DNA of 64,000 bases, from contig NZ_JASISU010000003.1 of the NCBI RefSeq assembly GCF_030063285.1, forward strand, positions 62,001 through 126,000. Reading direction: 5' to 3'. A model generated the notes under the pieces. That model did not search any database. It was not told the DNA's origin and worked only from the letters and a program-made list of their open reading frames with translations. This DNA comes from Pseudarthrobacter sp. PS3-L1. Lineage in GTDB: Bacteria; Actinomycetota; Actinomycetes; Actinomycetales; Micrococcaceae. Made by a program: the position numbers and the translations under genes. The first letter of the stretch is position 1. Each line of letters opens with the position of its first letter. Below, in pieces: positions 26,471 to 36,057 of the stretch.

Positions 26471-27079
26471 ATGAGTAAAAATATGACCATCTCTGCGCTG
26501 ACCATCGCTGCCGCTATAACCTTGGCTGGATGTGCCGGGACTCCACAGAGCGCACCCTCCAGTACTGCTGCAAGCATGAATGGCGGCATGGGCATGTCAT
26601 CGAGCCCTTCCGCTGCGGACTCTGACCACAATGCAGCGGACACCATGTTTGTCCAGGGAATGATCCCCCACCATGCCCAGGCCGTTGAGATGAGCGAGAT
26701 GATGCTCAGTAAACAAAATGTGGACGAGCGGATTACGGCTCTTGCCAAGAAGATCAAGGACGCCCAAGCGCCTGAAATTGACCTGATGACGGGCTGGCTC
26801 AAAACCTGGGACGAACCAACTCAGATGGCTCCCGGGCACGACATGGGCGACGGGATGATGGGCGATGACGATCTGGAGAAGCTTGATGCCGCTGAGGGGA
26901 ACGATGCCGGAATGCTATTCCTTCGCCAGATGATCGCCCACCACGAGGGTGCGGTGATGATGGCAAAGGCGGAGATCAACCAGGGCAAAAACCCCGAAAC
27001 TATTAAGCTCAGCAGAACAATCGTGGCCTCACAGGAGGCAGAAATCGAGGAGATGAAAAGCCTGCTGGTAACCCTCTAG
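26471..27079 (+). CDS. DUF305 family lipoprotein
   Basis: ATG 26471 has AAAGGA 11 bases upstream; 202 residues result. The lipobox is ITLAGC. Two DUF305 repeats carry the paired His motifs MIPHHAQAVEMSEMML and MIAHHEGAVMMAKAEI within ferritin-like helices, separated by a Met-rich linker (MAPGHDMGDGMMGD). DUF305 proteins occur next to copper-handling genes; this placement after a DUF6153-like gene fits that. A GC-rich hairpin follows. Confidence 0.9.
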   Translation: MSKNMTISALTIAAAITLAGCAGTPQSAPSSTAASMNGGMGMSSSPSAADSDHNAADTMFVQGMIPHHAQAVEMSEMMLSKQNVDERITALAKKIKDAQAPEIDLMTGWLKTWDEPTQMAPGHDMGDGMMGDDDLEKLDAAEGNDAGMLFLRQMIAHHEGAVMMAKAEINQGKNPETIKLSRTIVASQEAEIEEMKSLLVTL

Positions 27080-27089
27080 CCAGGAACCA

Positions 27090-27117
27090 GGCCCCGGTCC
27101 GCCACTGGACCGGGGCC
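27090..27117 (+). terminator. Hairpin after the DUF305 gene
   Basis: GGCCCCGGTCC pairs perfectly with GGACCGGGGCC around a six-base loop, 10 bases past the stop. The very stable 11-pair stem lacks a T-run. Confidence 0.7.
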
Positions 27118-27142
27118 ACTCCGTGGGCCGCTCGCACGGCTG

Positions 27143-27184
27143 GCCGTACGTCCAGCGCCGTACGTCCTGCGCCGTACGTCCTGC
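27143..27184. repeat. Three tandem 14-bp repeats
   Basis: GCCGTACGTCCAGC is followed by two exact copies of GCCGTACGTCCTGC. Each unit holds the palindrome GTAC. The array lies between the 3' ends of the convergent DUF305 and YczE genes; nearby AGGCCCCTAG also occurs twice. Confidence 0.9.
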
Positions 27185-27217
27185 GCCGGCAAGGCCCCTA
27201 GGCTGATCGCGAGGCCC

Positions 27218-27850
27218 CTAGAGCACTGCCCGACTTGGCAAGGATTCCCCTAGCGCCTCCTCCTGACCGGTCTTCTCCGGCACCTCGAAATAGGGCAGCA
27301 GGAGCTGGACCAATGGACCTATCGCCAAGGCATACACCACCGTCCCGAGTCCAACAGAGCCGCCCAGGAACCACCCCGCCGCCAGCACCACAACCTCGAT
27401 CAGCGTCCGGGAAATCCGCACCGACCAGCCGGTTCGCCGCGCCAGGCCGGTCATGAGGCCATCCCTGGGACCGGGGCCAAAGCGGGCACCGATGTAGCAT
27501 GCCGAAGCCACACCGTTTAGCAGGACGGCACCCACCAACATGGCAACCTGCCCACCGAGGTGGGAAAACTCCGGGATAACGGCAAGCCCAAGGTCGGCGA
27601 ACAGCCCCACGAGCACGGCATTGCACAGGGTTCCGAAGCCAGGCTTCTGGCGCAATGGAATCCAGAGCAGGAGAACGATGAAACTCATGATGATAACCAC
27701 CACGCCAATACTCAGCCCCACCCTGCCGGCAAGTCCCTGATGGAATACATCCCACGGATCCAAGCCCAAGGCTGCGCGGATAAAGAGCGAGAGGGAAAAG
27801 CCGTACATGGCCAGGCCAACGAACAGTTGGAGGAGTCTGCGGGTCATCAT
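27218..27850 (-). CDS. YczE/YyaS-type membrane protein
   Basis: The 210-residue protein has about five hydrophobic segments, opening with LFVGLAMYGFSLSLFIRAAL followed by GLDPWDVFHQGLA, the signature region of YczE proteins, and later YIGARFGPGPRDGLM. The transported substrate is not known. It is divergent from a MocR-type regulator with a 59-base gap holding three related boxes, as in known yczE/yczR pairs. Two adjacent ATG codons (27850, 27847) are possible starts; neither has a strong ribosome binding site. Confidence 0.85.
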   Translation of the reverse strand: MMTRRLLQLFVGLAMYGFSLSLFIRAALGLDPWDVFHQGLAGRVGLSIGVVVIIMSFIVLLLWIPLRQKPGFGTLCNAVLVGLFADLGLAVIPEFSHLGGQVAMLVGAVLLNGVASACYIGARFGPGPRDGLMTGLARRTGWSVRISRTLIEVVVLAAGWFLGGSVGLGTVVYALAIGPLVQLLLPYFEVPEKTGQEEALGESLPSRAVL

Positions 27851-27865
27851 GAATCAATAGTCAAT

Positions 27866-27907
27866 CAGACTGGCCTTGTATTCCATAGCCAGTCTGCAAT
27901 ACTGGCC
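27866..27907. promoter_or_regulatory. Probable MocR operator between the divergent genes
   Basis: CAGACTGGC (27866-27874) and GCCAGTCTG (27888-27896) form a perfect 9-bp inverted repeat with a 13-base spacer. A third box, ACTGGCC, at 27901-27907 is a direct repeat of the first, 32 bases apart (about three helical turns). Such direct plus inverted boxes are usual for MocR-family operators. Confidence 0.75.
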
Positions 27908-27909
27908 TC

Positions 27910-29370
27910 ATGCCCGGAGTCCTGAATGCAGCAGCCCTCGCCCGCCTCACGGGGCCATGGCAGAACGGCGCCGGCCCCGCCTACCGCGAGCTGGCCGACG
28001 TCGTCCGCCTGTTGATCCTGGACGGGCGCCTCCCGCTGGACACGCCACTGCCCAGCGAACGCTCATTGTCGGAGGCGTTGGGAATGAGCCGTACCACTGT
28101 CACGGCAGCTTATGCCCAGCTGCGCGAGCAGGGTTTCCTCAGCAGCGGGCAAGGCGCGAAAGGGCGTACCCGGCTACCCCGCGCCTCCGCCAGTGCAGCC
28201 GGTCCAGGAATCTCTGCCCCCGACGGAATCCTTGACCTCGCCTACGCTTCCCTGCCGGCAAGCGGAGAGGTGGTGCACCGCGCGTACGCCGCAGCACTAA
28301 CTGACCTGCCAGCCCTTCTGCCTGGATTCGGCTACGAGGTACTCGGATTGCCAGCCTTGCGCGAGGCTGTGGCGGAACGCTACAGCGACGCAGGAGTTCC
28401 CACCACGCCTGACCAGATCCTCATCACCTCAGGCGCCCAGCACGCACTGACGATCATCCTCCGCGCAGAGGCTGGGCCGCGGCAGGGCAGGCCAGCGAAG
28501 GTCCTGGTGGAGCACCCCAGCTATCCCAATGCCCTCGATGCGATCACTGCCGCAGGGGCCAAGCACATCCCCATCCCCATGGACGGACCGGGGCAGGACT
28601 CCTGGGACCTTGGCGCCATCGCCGCTGGCATGCTCGCGCACCGCCCCGCCGCGGCCTATATGGTCCCTGACTTCCATAATCCGACGGGCCGGCTCATGCC
28701 CGATTCGCAACGCCGCCAGCTGGTTCGGGCAGCCACAGCTAGCGGAACAGTGCTGATCATTGACGAGACCCTGCGGGACCTGAACCTCAACGGGCTGCAA
28801 TCCCACCACGTGGCGGCCTTTGGCCCTGGGGTCGTGACAATCGGCTCGCTCAGCAAATCGCACTGGGCCGGCCTGCGGACAGGCTGGATCCGGGCCAGTA
28901 CAGCCCAGATCCGTCGCTACGCGGCCCACAGGTCCACGCTTGACCTTGGCGGTCCCTTGACGGAGCAGCTAGCCGCCATTCACCTGATGCGGCACTTCGA
29001 CGAGCCGCTTCCGGACCGGCTAGAAACCCTGCGACACCACAGGGCCACACTCCAGGACCTCGTGGCCACTCACCTTCCGACGTGGAAAGCTCAGGAGCCC
29101 GACGGCGGGCTGACCCTTTGGTGCCGCCTGCCAACTCCCATCAGCACCGCACTGACAGTTGTTGCCCCGGATTTCGGGGTTCGGTTGGCAGCTGGGCCAC
29201 GGTTCGGCGTCGGCGGTGCCTTCGACCACTACGTTCGGCTTCCCTACACACTGCCGCCCCACCACCTCGAGACAGCCGTCCGGGCCCTTCGGAAGGCCCA
29301 GGATCAGCTGGAGGCCGCTCCGCAACCGCGCCGCTTCCTGTCCGAACCCCCACGTGTGGCCATCGCATAG
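27910..29370 (+). CDS. MocR family transcriptional regulator (GntR wHTH fused to aminotransferase fold)
   Basis: The 486-residue protein has an N-terminal GntR winged helix (about 20-95; LPLDTPLPSERSLSEALGMS and RTTVTAAYAQLREQGFL) and a fold-type I aminotransferase domain (about 110-470). The PLP lysine is in TIGSLSKSHWAGLRTGW, and the pocket motifs PDFHNPTGRLM and IDETLRDL are intact, so PLP binding is likely. By context it should control the adjacent YczE gene. No ribosome binding site is obvious before ATG 27910. Confidence 0.92.
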   Translation: MPGVLNAAALARLTGPWQNGAGPAYRELADVVRLLILDGRLPLDTPLPSERSLSEALGMSRTTVTAAYAQLREQGFLSSGQGAKGRTRLPRASASAAGPGISAPDGILDLAYASLPASGEVVHRAYAAALTDLPALLPGFGYEVLGLPALREAVAERYSDAGVPTTPDQILITSGAQHALTIILRAEAGPRQGRPAKVLVEHPSYPNALDAITAAGAKHIPIPMDGPGQDSWDLGAIAAGMLAHRPAAAYMVPDFHNPTGRLMPDSQRRQLVRAATASGTVLIIDETLRDLNLNGLQSHHVAAFGPGVVTIGSLSKSHWAGLRTGWIRASTAQIRRYAAHRSTLDLGGPLTEQLAAIHLMRHFDEPLPDRLETLRHHRATLQDLVATHLPTWKAQEPDGGLTLWCRLPTPISTALTVVAPDFGVRLAAGPRFGVGGAFDHYVRLPYTLPPHHLETAVRALRKAQDQLEAAPQPRRFLSEPPRVAIA

Positions 29371-29385
29371 CAGCTCGGCCCCATT

Positions 29386-29470
29386 GGGTTCGCGGGACCG
29401 GCACAAGTTCGCTGGAACGCTCCCGCGAACAGGAAACGCTCCCGCGAACAGGGAACGCTCCCGCGAACCC
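29386..29470. repeat. Intergenic palindromic repeat element with three 19-bp units
   Basis: An outer 11-bp perfect inverted repeat (GGGTTCGCGGG and CCCGCGAACCC) encloses three direct units containing AACGCTCCCGCGAAC at 29416, 29435 and 29454 (19-bp period), preceded by TTCGCTGGAACG. The same core recurs near 49.9, 51.0 and 53.6 kb. Confidence 0.85.
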
Positions 29471-29541
29471 AGCGCAAAGCCCTCCCCCTGCCACGCTCAG
29501 GGAAGGCCCTGCCGGAGGGCCGCCCGTAGACTGGAGCCGTG

Positions 29542-30492
29542 ATGCAATCTCCCCTCCCTGTGCGTGACGGAGTCAACGCCACCCGCCTCCGCCTTCCCAG
29601 CGAAGGGCCCTGGGAGACAGCCATGGATTACATGATGCACAGGTGGGGGCACATCGATCCGCAGGGCATCGAGGACAGGTTCGATGCCGGCGAGATCGTG
29701 GGTGGGGACGGCCTGCCCCTGGACCGGACCACCAAGCTCCTGGACCACACGTTCATCTGGTACTACAGGTCCCTCCCGCCAGAGACCCGGATTCCCGTGG
29801 AGCTCAGTATCCTGCACCAGGATGATCACCTCCTGGTGGTGGACAAGCCGCACTTCCTGCCCACCACCCCCGGCGGCACCTACATCCAGGAATCGGCGCT
29901 GGTACGGCTCCGGAACCAGCTGAACCTCCCCGATCTGATTCCCATGCACCGGCTCGATCGCATGACGGCCGGGATCCTGCTGCTCTCCACCAACCCGCAA
30001 ACCCGCGGAAAGTACCAGGTCCTCTTCGAGAAACGCGAGGTCCAGAAGGAATATGAGTGCGTTTCAGCTGCCGAACCCGCACCGGGCTTCCCCACCGTCG
30101 ACTTTCCCGTGGTGGTGCGGAACAGGATGACCAAGTCACGGAGCTACCTGCTGGCCGAAGTGATCGACGGCGACCCGAACGCTGAAACGCGCATTGTCCG
30201 GGAAGAGACGTTCGACGCCGGCCAGCACGGCCAGCGCGCCCTCTACAGGTTGGAGCCGCACTCCGGAAAAACACACCAGCTACGCGTTCACATGGCATCA
30301 CTTGGCCTGGGAATCGTCAACGACGCCTTTTATCCGGATCTGCTGGACAAAGCGCCGGATGACTACTCACTGCCGCTGCAACTGTTGGCGCGCGGCATCT
30401 CCTTCCGGGATCCCATCAGCGGCAAACCCGTGCGCTACCAAAGTGCGCTCACACTGAGCGGAGCGCCTCCAAAGGGTCTCCCGGCAGCCTGA
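29542..30492 (+). CDS. RluA-family 23S rRNA/tRNA pseudouridine synthase
   Basis: GGAG five bases before ATG 29542 decides the start over GTG 29539, giving 316 residues. The catalytic motif is MHRLDRMTAGILLL with the essential Asp; HLLVVDKPHFLPTTP and HSGKTHQLRVHMASLG are the flanking conserved motifs. It isomerises uridine to pseudouridine in RNA. The N-terminal 80 residues resemble an S4-like region. The target base cannot be deduced. Confidence 0.9.
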   Translation: MQSPLPVRDGVNATRLRLPSEGPWETAMDYMMHRWGHIDPQGIEDRFDAGEIVGGDGLPLDRTTKLLDHTFIWYYRSLPPETRIPVELSILHQDDHLLVVDKPHFLPTTPGGTYIQESALVRLRNQLNLPDLIPMHRLDRMTAGILLLSTNPQTRGKYQVLFEKREVQKEYECVSAAEPAPGFPTVDFPVVVRNRMTKSRSYLLAEVIDGDPNAETRIVREETFDAGQHGQRALYRLEPHSGKTHQLRVHMASLGLGIVNDAFYPDLLDKAPDDYSLPLQLLARGISFRDPISGKPVRYQSALTLSGAPPKGLPAA

Positions 30493-30541
30493 CGCCAGTG
30501 GAACGGGCAGTCTTCGTCATTCTTCAGGAACGCCCATCTTG

Positions 30542-31183
30542 ATGCGGTACGTTGTGGCAATGGACTTTGGCAGCGCAGACAGCCTGGGGGCCGCCGTCTA
30601 TGGCTGGGTCATCCCGGCCGTCATGGGCGACGCCATTTTCCCGCCAATTCCCTCCGAGATGATCCTGGTGACGGGCGGTGCGCTCTCCGCCGAAGGCCAT
30701 ATCAACATCTTCCTGTTGTTGGCAATGGCTGCGGTGGCCTCCTGGCTCGGCGACATGCTCGTCTTTGCCCTGTTCAAACGGCGCCTCAGCCACGTCCTGG
30801 ATCGCTGGCGGTGGGGACAAAAGTTCCATCGGGGTATCCACACGGGTATCGCGAAGGCAGGCCGTTCCTCTACCTACGGTGCCCTGATCGGCGCCCGCTT
30901 CATCCCCGGCGGCAGGCTGGCCACTTCTGCGGCGGCGGGAATCGCTGGCGTCTCCACCCCGGGATTTAGCGTCTGCGCCAGCCTGGGTGCCGTTGTGTGG
31001 GCCTGCTGGCTCGTGGGTCTCGGGTACTTCACGGGCACCACCACCGGGCTGCCGTTTTGGGCAAGCTCGCTGATTGGTGTTGCGGCGGGCCTGGTGATCG
31101 GCGCCGTCGTAGGTATCATCGCCACGCGCAAGCGGGGCAACCGCTCACCCGTAGTGGAACCGGATCCGCCGGCCAGTCTGTAA
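30542..31183 (+). CDS. DedA family (VTT domain) membrane protein
   Basis: The 213-residue protein has about five membrane segments and the DedA hallmarks: an early amphipathic reentrant stretch with IFPPIPSEMILVTGG, then ALIGARFIPGGRLATSAAAG carrying the R-F-x-P-x-x-R motif. DedA proteins are needed for lipid-carrier recycling and membrane homeostasis. ATG 30542 follows a distant AGGA; ATG 30560 is possible. It is 49 bases after the pseudouridine synthase. Confidence 0.88.
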   Translation: MRYVVAMDFGSADSLGAAVYGWVIPAVMGDAIFPPIPSEMILVTGGALSAEGHINIFLLLAMAAVASWLGDMLVFALFKRRLSHVLDRWRWGQKFHRGIHTGIAKAGRSSTYGALIGARFIPGGRLATSAAAGIAGVSTPGFSVCASLGAVVWACWLVGLGYFTGTTTGLPFWASSLIGVAAGLVIGAVVGIIATRKRGNRSPVVEPDPPASL

Positions 31184-31209
31184 CGGACTAGCCAGGAACT
31201 GCCAGCTTC

Positions 31210-31515
31210 CTAGAGCGGCACCCATCTCCCGCGGTTACGACGCAGTACGCTCAGGTTGCCAGTCAGGGCAACACGTTCGACGGCGTCGCGCATCATCTCC
31301 GCGGCAGCGTGCGCATTCCGGTTCTCGCCGCTGTACACGGTGACATCCACAAGGAACCGCAGGGTCAGTTGCGGCACCCCCGAGGCCAGGTCCAGCTGAT
31401 GCGATTCCACATGGTGCAGGGAGGCAAGTGCCTCGACCGCGGCATCCATGACAGCTTCTGGCGGGTTACCTGGGCGCAATCCGGTAATTTTCAAACGCGT
31501 CTGGAACGATGGCAT
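31210..31515 (-). CDS. Conserved hypothetical protein
   Basis: A 101-residue soluble protein, start ATG 31515 after TAGGG. It opens with FQTRLKITGLRPGNPPEAVM and ends RRNRGRWVPL; the alternating strands and helices suggest a small alpha/beta ferredoxin-like domain. I do not recognise the family. It lies 70 bases downstream of ppc on the same strand and may share its transcript. Confidence 0.65.
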   Translation of the reverse strand: MPSFQTRLKITGLRPGNPPEAVMDAAVEALASLHHVESHQLDLASGVPQLTLRFLVDVTVYSGENRNAHAAAEMMRDAVERVALTGNLSVLRRNRGRWVPL

Positions 31516-31585
31516 GCCCTACAGCCTAGCGGCGGCTCCACAGTGGTTGACCACCTGGAACCGCCGCTCATGCCGCGAAAACCGC

Positions 31586-34423
31586 CTACCCGGTGTTGCG
31601 AAGCCCGGCGGCAACACCATTGACCGTGATGAGCATGGCCCGTTGGAGCCGCTCGTCGATGTCCACCCGCTCGCCGTCCTTGGCCGTACCCTTTGCTGCA
31701 TCCTGACGCACACGGCGCAACAGCTCCACCTGGAGGTAGCTGATCGGATCTAGGTACTGGTCCCGGATTTCCAGGGAGCGCTTGAGGACGGGCTGGGCGT
31801 CCATGAGGGTCGTCTCGCCAGTAAGCTTCTGGACCTCTGCCACAGTAAGTTCATACTCCTCACGGATGGCGACAAAAAGGTGGTGGAGTTCCTGGGGCAC
31901 CAGGGTGGAGACGTAGTACCCGGCAATATCCATGTCCGTCTTTGCCAGGGTCATCTCAACGTTGGACAGGACGGAGCCGAAGAATTGCCACCCTTCCATC
32001 ATTTCCACCAGTGCGGCGGAGTGTCCCGCTTCCCGGGCGGCCTTCAGACCAGACCCCACACCGAACCAACCGGGCACAATCTGCCGTGACTGCGTCCAGC
32101 CGAAGACCCAGGGAATGGCACGCAGCCCCTCCAGGCCCGCGCCTGAATCCGGCCGCTTCGAGGGACGGGAGCCAATGTTGAGTGACCCGAGCTGCTCCAC
32201 CGGTGTGGCAGCCATGAAGTAGGCCGGCAGGTCCGGGTGGTCGATCAGGGTACGGTACCGGGCAAATGCCGCGTCTGAAACATCCTCCATTACAGCGGCG
32301 TAACGCTCCCGCTGTTCCTCTGAAGTACGTGGATCCCGGTGCAGGGCCGATGCCTGCAGCACGGCCGCAAGGGAGAGTTCCAGGTTTTCACGGGCCAGTT
32401 CCGGCAGCGAGTACTTGTCAGAAATCACCTCGCCCTGCTCGGTGAACTTGATTTCACCTTCCAGGACCCCGTTGGGCTGGGCCATGATGGCATCATAGGT
32501 GGGTCCGCCACCACGGCCCACGGAGCCGCCGCGGCCGTGGAACAGGCGCACCCGAACCCCGTGCTTGGCGGCAATGTCGCGGAGCTTCCGCTGGGTCTTG
32601 TGAATCTCCCACTGGCTTGTCATCACGCCGGATTCCTTGTTGGAGTCCGAGTAGCCGAGCATGATTTCCTGGACGTCGCCGCGGAGGCGAACCAGGTCAC
32701 GGTATGAAGGGACGGAAAGCAGCTGGTCAATAATCTCCGCGGAAGCCCTCAGCTCTTCCACCGTTTCGAGCAGCGGGGCAAACCCGATCCGGGCATACGG
32801 GGAGTCGCCGAAGAGGTTCACCAGCCCAGCCTCGCGGGCCAGGACTGCTGCCGCCAGGACGTCATCGGCACCACGGGTCATGGAGATGATGTAGGTCTCG
32901 ATAACATCCGGACCATAGGTTTTCAGGGCCCGGCGGATCTCACGGAAGACGTCGTAGGTGCCGTCGGAGTCGCCGTCGAACTTAATCGGGTGCCCGGAGA
33001 GCGGCCGACGGGACGCCAGCTCGGAGCCCAGTACCTCAAAACGTTCAGCACGGCTCAACTCCGCGTAGTGCACGCCGGGGCCGCCCAGACGGTCCATCAA
33101 CTGGCCAACGGCGCTATGGTGCTGGTCAGCGTGCTCGCGGATATCAAGCGTGGCCAGGTGCAGGCCGAAGGAAGAAATGGCACGCTGCACACGGGCAAGT
33201 GCGCCATCGGCTGCGAGCGCACCGGAGTGGTTGCGCAATGACGCTTCAAGCAAGGCCAGGTCCAGCTGCAGTTCAGGGGTGCCGTTATAGTCACGGCCAT
33301 GCTCATGGTTGGCTCCGGCTGCAACACGTCTGCCAGTATTCATGAGCTTGGCTTTGATACAGGTCAGCTTGAGGCGGTAGGGCTCGTGGGCATTGAGTTC
33401 GAGCACCCGCTTGTCCAAACCCGGAAGGTTTGCCAGGTCCACATCAATGGAGTCCAGCAGTTCCTGGTCTGCTCCGGCGAGTGCTGTGGAATTGGAGAGG
33501 ATGGTGATCAGTTCATCCACCATGGCAATGCTGATCCGCACTGCGTGCTGGTTCTGGATCTGGAGGATTTCACGGGTCACACTTGCCGTGACGTTGGGGT
33601 TTCCATCCCTGTCGCCACCAATCCAGGAACCGAAGCGGACAGGGACGGCATCCGACTTGAGCGTGACGCCATGGGCGCCCAGCAATTCCGCAAAGTCAGT
33701 CAGCATGGCGGGCATGGCATCAGTGAGGATGCCACCGAGGTAATAAATTGCGTTCCGGGCTTCATCGACGGGAGTGGGCCGGACCTGGCGCAGCTCGTCG
33801 GTCTGCCACATCTGGTCGATGATTTCTGCCAGCTGGCGGTCCTGGCGGCTCCGCGCCGTGGTGCCTTCCTCGGTGGACTCTGCCAACACATCGGAGAGCT
33901 TGCGGATCTTGTCCAACACGGACCGTCGCGAAGCCTCCGTGGGGTGGGCAGTGAAAATAGGCCTGACGTCCAGGCCGTCCACCACTCCCTGCAGGACTTC
34001 GGGTCCGGCCTGCTCGGCGATGTCTGCAACAGCCTTTGCGAGCCAACCGTCTTTTTCCTGCCGAGTCCGCAGTCCTCGGACACGGTGAACCTGCTCGGCC
34101 GCATTGGCAAGGTGGAAGTAGAACGCGAAGGCACGTACCAGGTCGGTGGCCTGCTCAATGGGCAGGGAGCCGAGCAGTTCACGGACCTGCTCCACGACAT
34201 CGTGGGCACTCCACGGGCCTGTCGCGTCAGCTCCACCACGGGCCGCCTCCTTGGACTCCTTGGTCAGCAGGCGCACCTGCTCCACAAGTTCCAGGAGCTC
34301 GGGACCATGCTGGCGGACCAGCGACTCTCCAAGCAGGGTCGAGACCCGCCGGACGTCCGCGCGAAGTTCCGCGGCCAGTCCGGAGGCGAGATCGGATTCA
34401 GCTGTGAATGCAGTGTCAGTCAT
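31586..34423 (-). CDS. ppc: Phosphoenolpyruvate carboxylase
   Basis: A full-length 945-residue enzyme that carboxylates PEP to oxaloacetate, replenishing the citric acid cycle. Catalytic His160 lies in [27 protein letters not shown] and [14 protein letters not shown] are the other active-site motifs, and the chain ends in GLRNTG, close to the canonical QNTG terminus. Start ATG 34423 follows ACAGGTTCC. It is divergent from the secreted nuclease. Confidence 0.98.
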   Translation of the reverse strand: MTDTAFTAESDLASGLAAELRADVRRVSTLLGESLVRQHGPELLELVEQVRLLTKESKEAARGGADATGPWSAHDVVEQVRELLGSLPIEQATDLVRAFAFYFHLANAAEQVHRVRGLRTRQEKDGWLAKAVADIAEQAGPEVLQGVVDGLDVRPIFTAHPTEASRRSVLDKIRKLSDVLAESTEEGTTARSRQDRQLAEIIDQMWQTDELRQVRPTPVDEARNAIYYLGGILTDAMPAMLTDFAELLGAHGVTLKSDAVPVRFGSWIGGDRDGNPNVTASVTREILQIQNQHAVRISIAMVDELITILSNSTALAGADQELLDSIDVDLANLPGLDKRVLELNAHEPYRLKLTCIKAKLMNTGRRVAAGANHEHGRDYNGTPELQLDLALLEASLRNHSGALAADGALARVQRAISSFGLHLATLDIREHADQHHSAVGQLMDRLGGPGVHYAELSRAERFEVLGSELASRRPLSGHPIKFDGDSDGTYDVFREIRRALKTYGPDVIETYIISMTRGADDVLAAAVLAREAGLVNLFGDSPYARIGFAPLLETVEELRASAEIIDQLLSVPSYRDLVRLRGDVQEIMLGYSDSNKESGVMTSQWEIHKTQRKLRDIAAKHGVRVRLFHGRGGSVGRGGGPTYDAIMAQPNGVLEGEIKFTEQGEVISDKYSLPELARENLELSLAAVLQASALHRDPRTSEEQRERYAAVMEDVSDAAFARYRTLIDHPDLPAYFMAATPVEQLGSLNIGSRPSKRPDSGAGLEGLRAIPWVFGWTQSRQIVPGWFGVGSGLKAAREAGHSAALVEMMEGWQFFGSVLSNVEMTLAKTDMDIAGYYVSTLVPQELHHLFVAIREEYELTVAEVQKLTGETTLMDAQPVLKRSLEIRDQYLDPISYLQVELLRRVRQDAAKGTAKDGERVDIDERLQRAMLITVNGVAAGLRNTG

Positions 34424-34669
34424 GGAACCTGTCTTTCGAGGGACTTGGACTCCGCTCGTACACTGCGCTGGATACTGTGAGCCACGTTACTGGTAGACGA
34501 TGCTACCCGCCCCACGCCACGGTGTGGCAATCCGTCTCAGCAAACGGCCACCCGGACGTCAGTAGCATCTGGCTTCCATCAGCGATTTCTTCCGCCACGC
34601 TGCGGGCGCATTGCGGCCACCTCAAGGCCACCGCCCTTTCGCACACACGCTATATGACATATCTTGAAT

Positions 34670-34696
34670 ATATATTGACAGAGAGTGTCAATATAT
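34670..34696. promoter_or_regulatory. Perfect 11-bp palindrome before the secreted nuclease
   Basis: ATATATTGACA (34670-34680) and TGTCAATATAT (34686-34696) form a perfect inverted repeat with spacer GAGAG, about 32 bases before the nuclease start and in an AT-rich pocket of GC-rich DNA. Both arms contain a TTGACA hexamer, so it may be an operator over a promoter for one or both divergent genes. The regulator is unknown. Confidence 0.75.
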
Positions 34697-34727
34697 CCCC
34701 AGGCCCGCACCACCTTCAGGAGCCTTC

Positions 34728-35948
34728 ATGCGCCCCGATACCGCCCCCGCCAGCCCCGTGCCGACTCCCACGCCATCCCACACGTTCCTCCCCCACCTGT
34801 TCCTGAGTGCCCTGGTTGTTCTGGGGCTCCTGGTTGCCGGCGGTGTCAGCCAGGTCGTCATTGCCCCTGGGTCCCAGGCCGCCAGCTCCCTCACCGTCAC
34901 GCAGGCCATCACCACCCAGAACAATTCGACGGCGGCTGTCACGGGTTTTGTGGTGGGCCAACCCACCGGGTCAAGCACCGTCCTCCGCAGCGGCTTCACC
35001 TCAGATACAGCGCTGGCCATTGCAGTAACAGCCAGCGAAACAAGTCCTGCCCGGATGCTCTACGTCCAGGTTGGTTCAGCCTTCCGGGCCACGTTCGGCC
35101 TGCAAACCAACCCGGGAAGCGTGGGCCAGCAGGTCACCGTGACAGGTCAACTGACCGCCTACTTCTCGCACCCGGGCCTGAAGAACACCACGGCCATCAG
35201 CATGAGCGGTAGCACCCCGGGCCCGGATCCCTCACCACCTGCCCCGACGCCAGGTCCAGACGCGGGTGACTATTACGCTCCTGCCAGCGGAAAGACTGGC
35301 ACGGCCCTGGAATCTAGCCTCCACCAGATCATCTCCGTGCAGCGCACGCTCAGCTACGACCAGGTCTGGGATGCGCTCAAGGACACCGACCAGGATCCCA
35401 AGAATGCCAACAACGTGGTACTCCTCTACACCGGACGCTCGCAGGCCAAAAATACCAATGGTGGCGGTGTTGACCAATGGAACCGCGAGCACGTCTGGGC
35501 CAAGTCCCACGGTGATTTTGGTACTGCCACGGGCCCCGGGACAGATGTGCACCACCTGCGCCCCACGGATGTCAGCGTCAACTCGGAGCGCGGCAACAAG
35601 GACTTCGACCTAGGTGGCACAGCATCCGCCGAAGCACCAGGGAACTTCACGGACGCCGATTCCTGGGAGCCGCGCGCAGCCGTCAAGGGAGACGTGGCAC
35701 GCATGATCATGTACATGGCGGTCCGCTATGAGGGCGGCGATGGGTTTGCCGACCTCGAGATGAACAACCAGGTCAATAACGGCACCTCGCCGTTCATGGG
35801 CAAGCTGAGTGTCCTGCTGGACTGGAACCGGATGGATCCGCCCGATGCTTTTGAACAGCGTCGCAACCAGCGCATCTTCGAGCAGTGGCAGGGCAACCGA
35901 AATCCCTTTGTTGACCACCCGGAATACGCTGACGCGATCTGGAACTGA
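34728..35948 (+). CDS. Secreted endonuclease I family nuclease with OB-fold domain
   Basis: CAGGAG lies six bases before ATG 34728; the product has 406 residues. A signal anchor (LFLSALVVLGLLVAGGVSQV) is followed by an OB-fold-like domain (about 50-160), a Pro/Gly linker (about 162-182) and an endonuclease I domain (about 185-406). The beta-beta-alpha-metal active site reads WNREHVWAKSHG and TDVHHLRPTDVSVNSERGNK. It should degrade extracellular DNA or RNA. The upstream palindrome suggests regulated expression. Confidence 0.92.
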   Translation: MRPDTAPASPVPTPTPSHTFLPHLFLSALVVLGLLVAGGVSQVVIAPGSQAASSLTVTQAITTQNNSTAAVTGFVVGQPTGSSTVLRSGFTSDTALAIAVTASETSPARMLYVQVGSAFRATFGLQTNPGSVGQQVTVTGQLTAYFSHPGLKNTTAISMSGSTPGPDPSPPAPTPGPDAGDYYAPASGKTGTALESSLHQIISVQRTLSYDQVWDALKDTDQDPKNANNVVLLYTGRSQAKNTNGGGVDQWNREHVWAKSHGDFGTATGPGTDVHHLRPTDVSVNSERGNKDFDLGGTASAEAPGNFTDADSWEPRAAVKGDVARMIMYMAVRYEGGDGFADLEMNNQVNNGTSPFMGKLSVLLDWNRMDPPDAFEQRRNQRIFEQWQGNRNPFVDHPEYADAIWN

Positions 35949-36057
35949 CCGAAGCGGGAATTCGTCACTACCAGCGGCCGGGAATCCGGGGCGCCACACG
36001 TAGGGTTGAAGGCGGCACGGCAGACCAGCCACATCCTTTTTCGCCAGAGAGGCCCCC

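Noticed and set aside
33299-34480. Long antisense frame (393 codons) opposite ppc
   Set aside because: ppc is unambiguous; the antisense frame has no family motif and no start signal.
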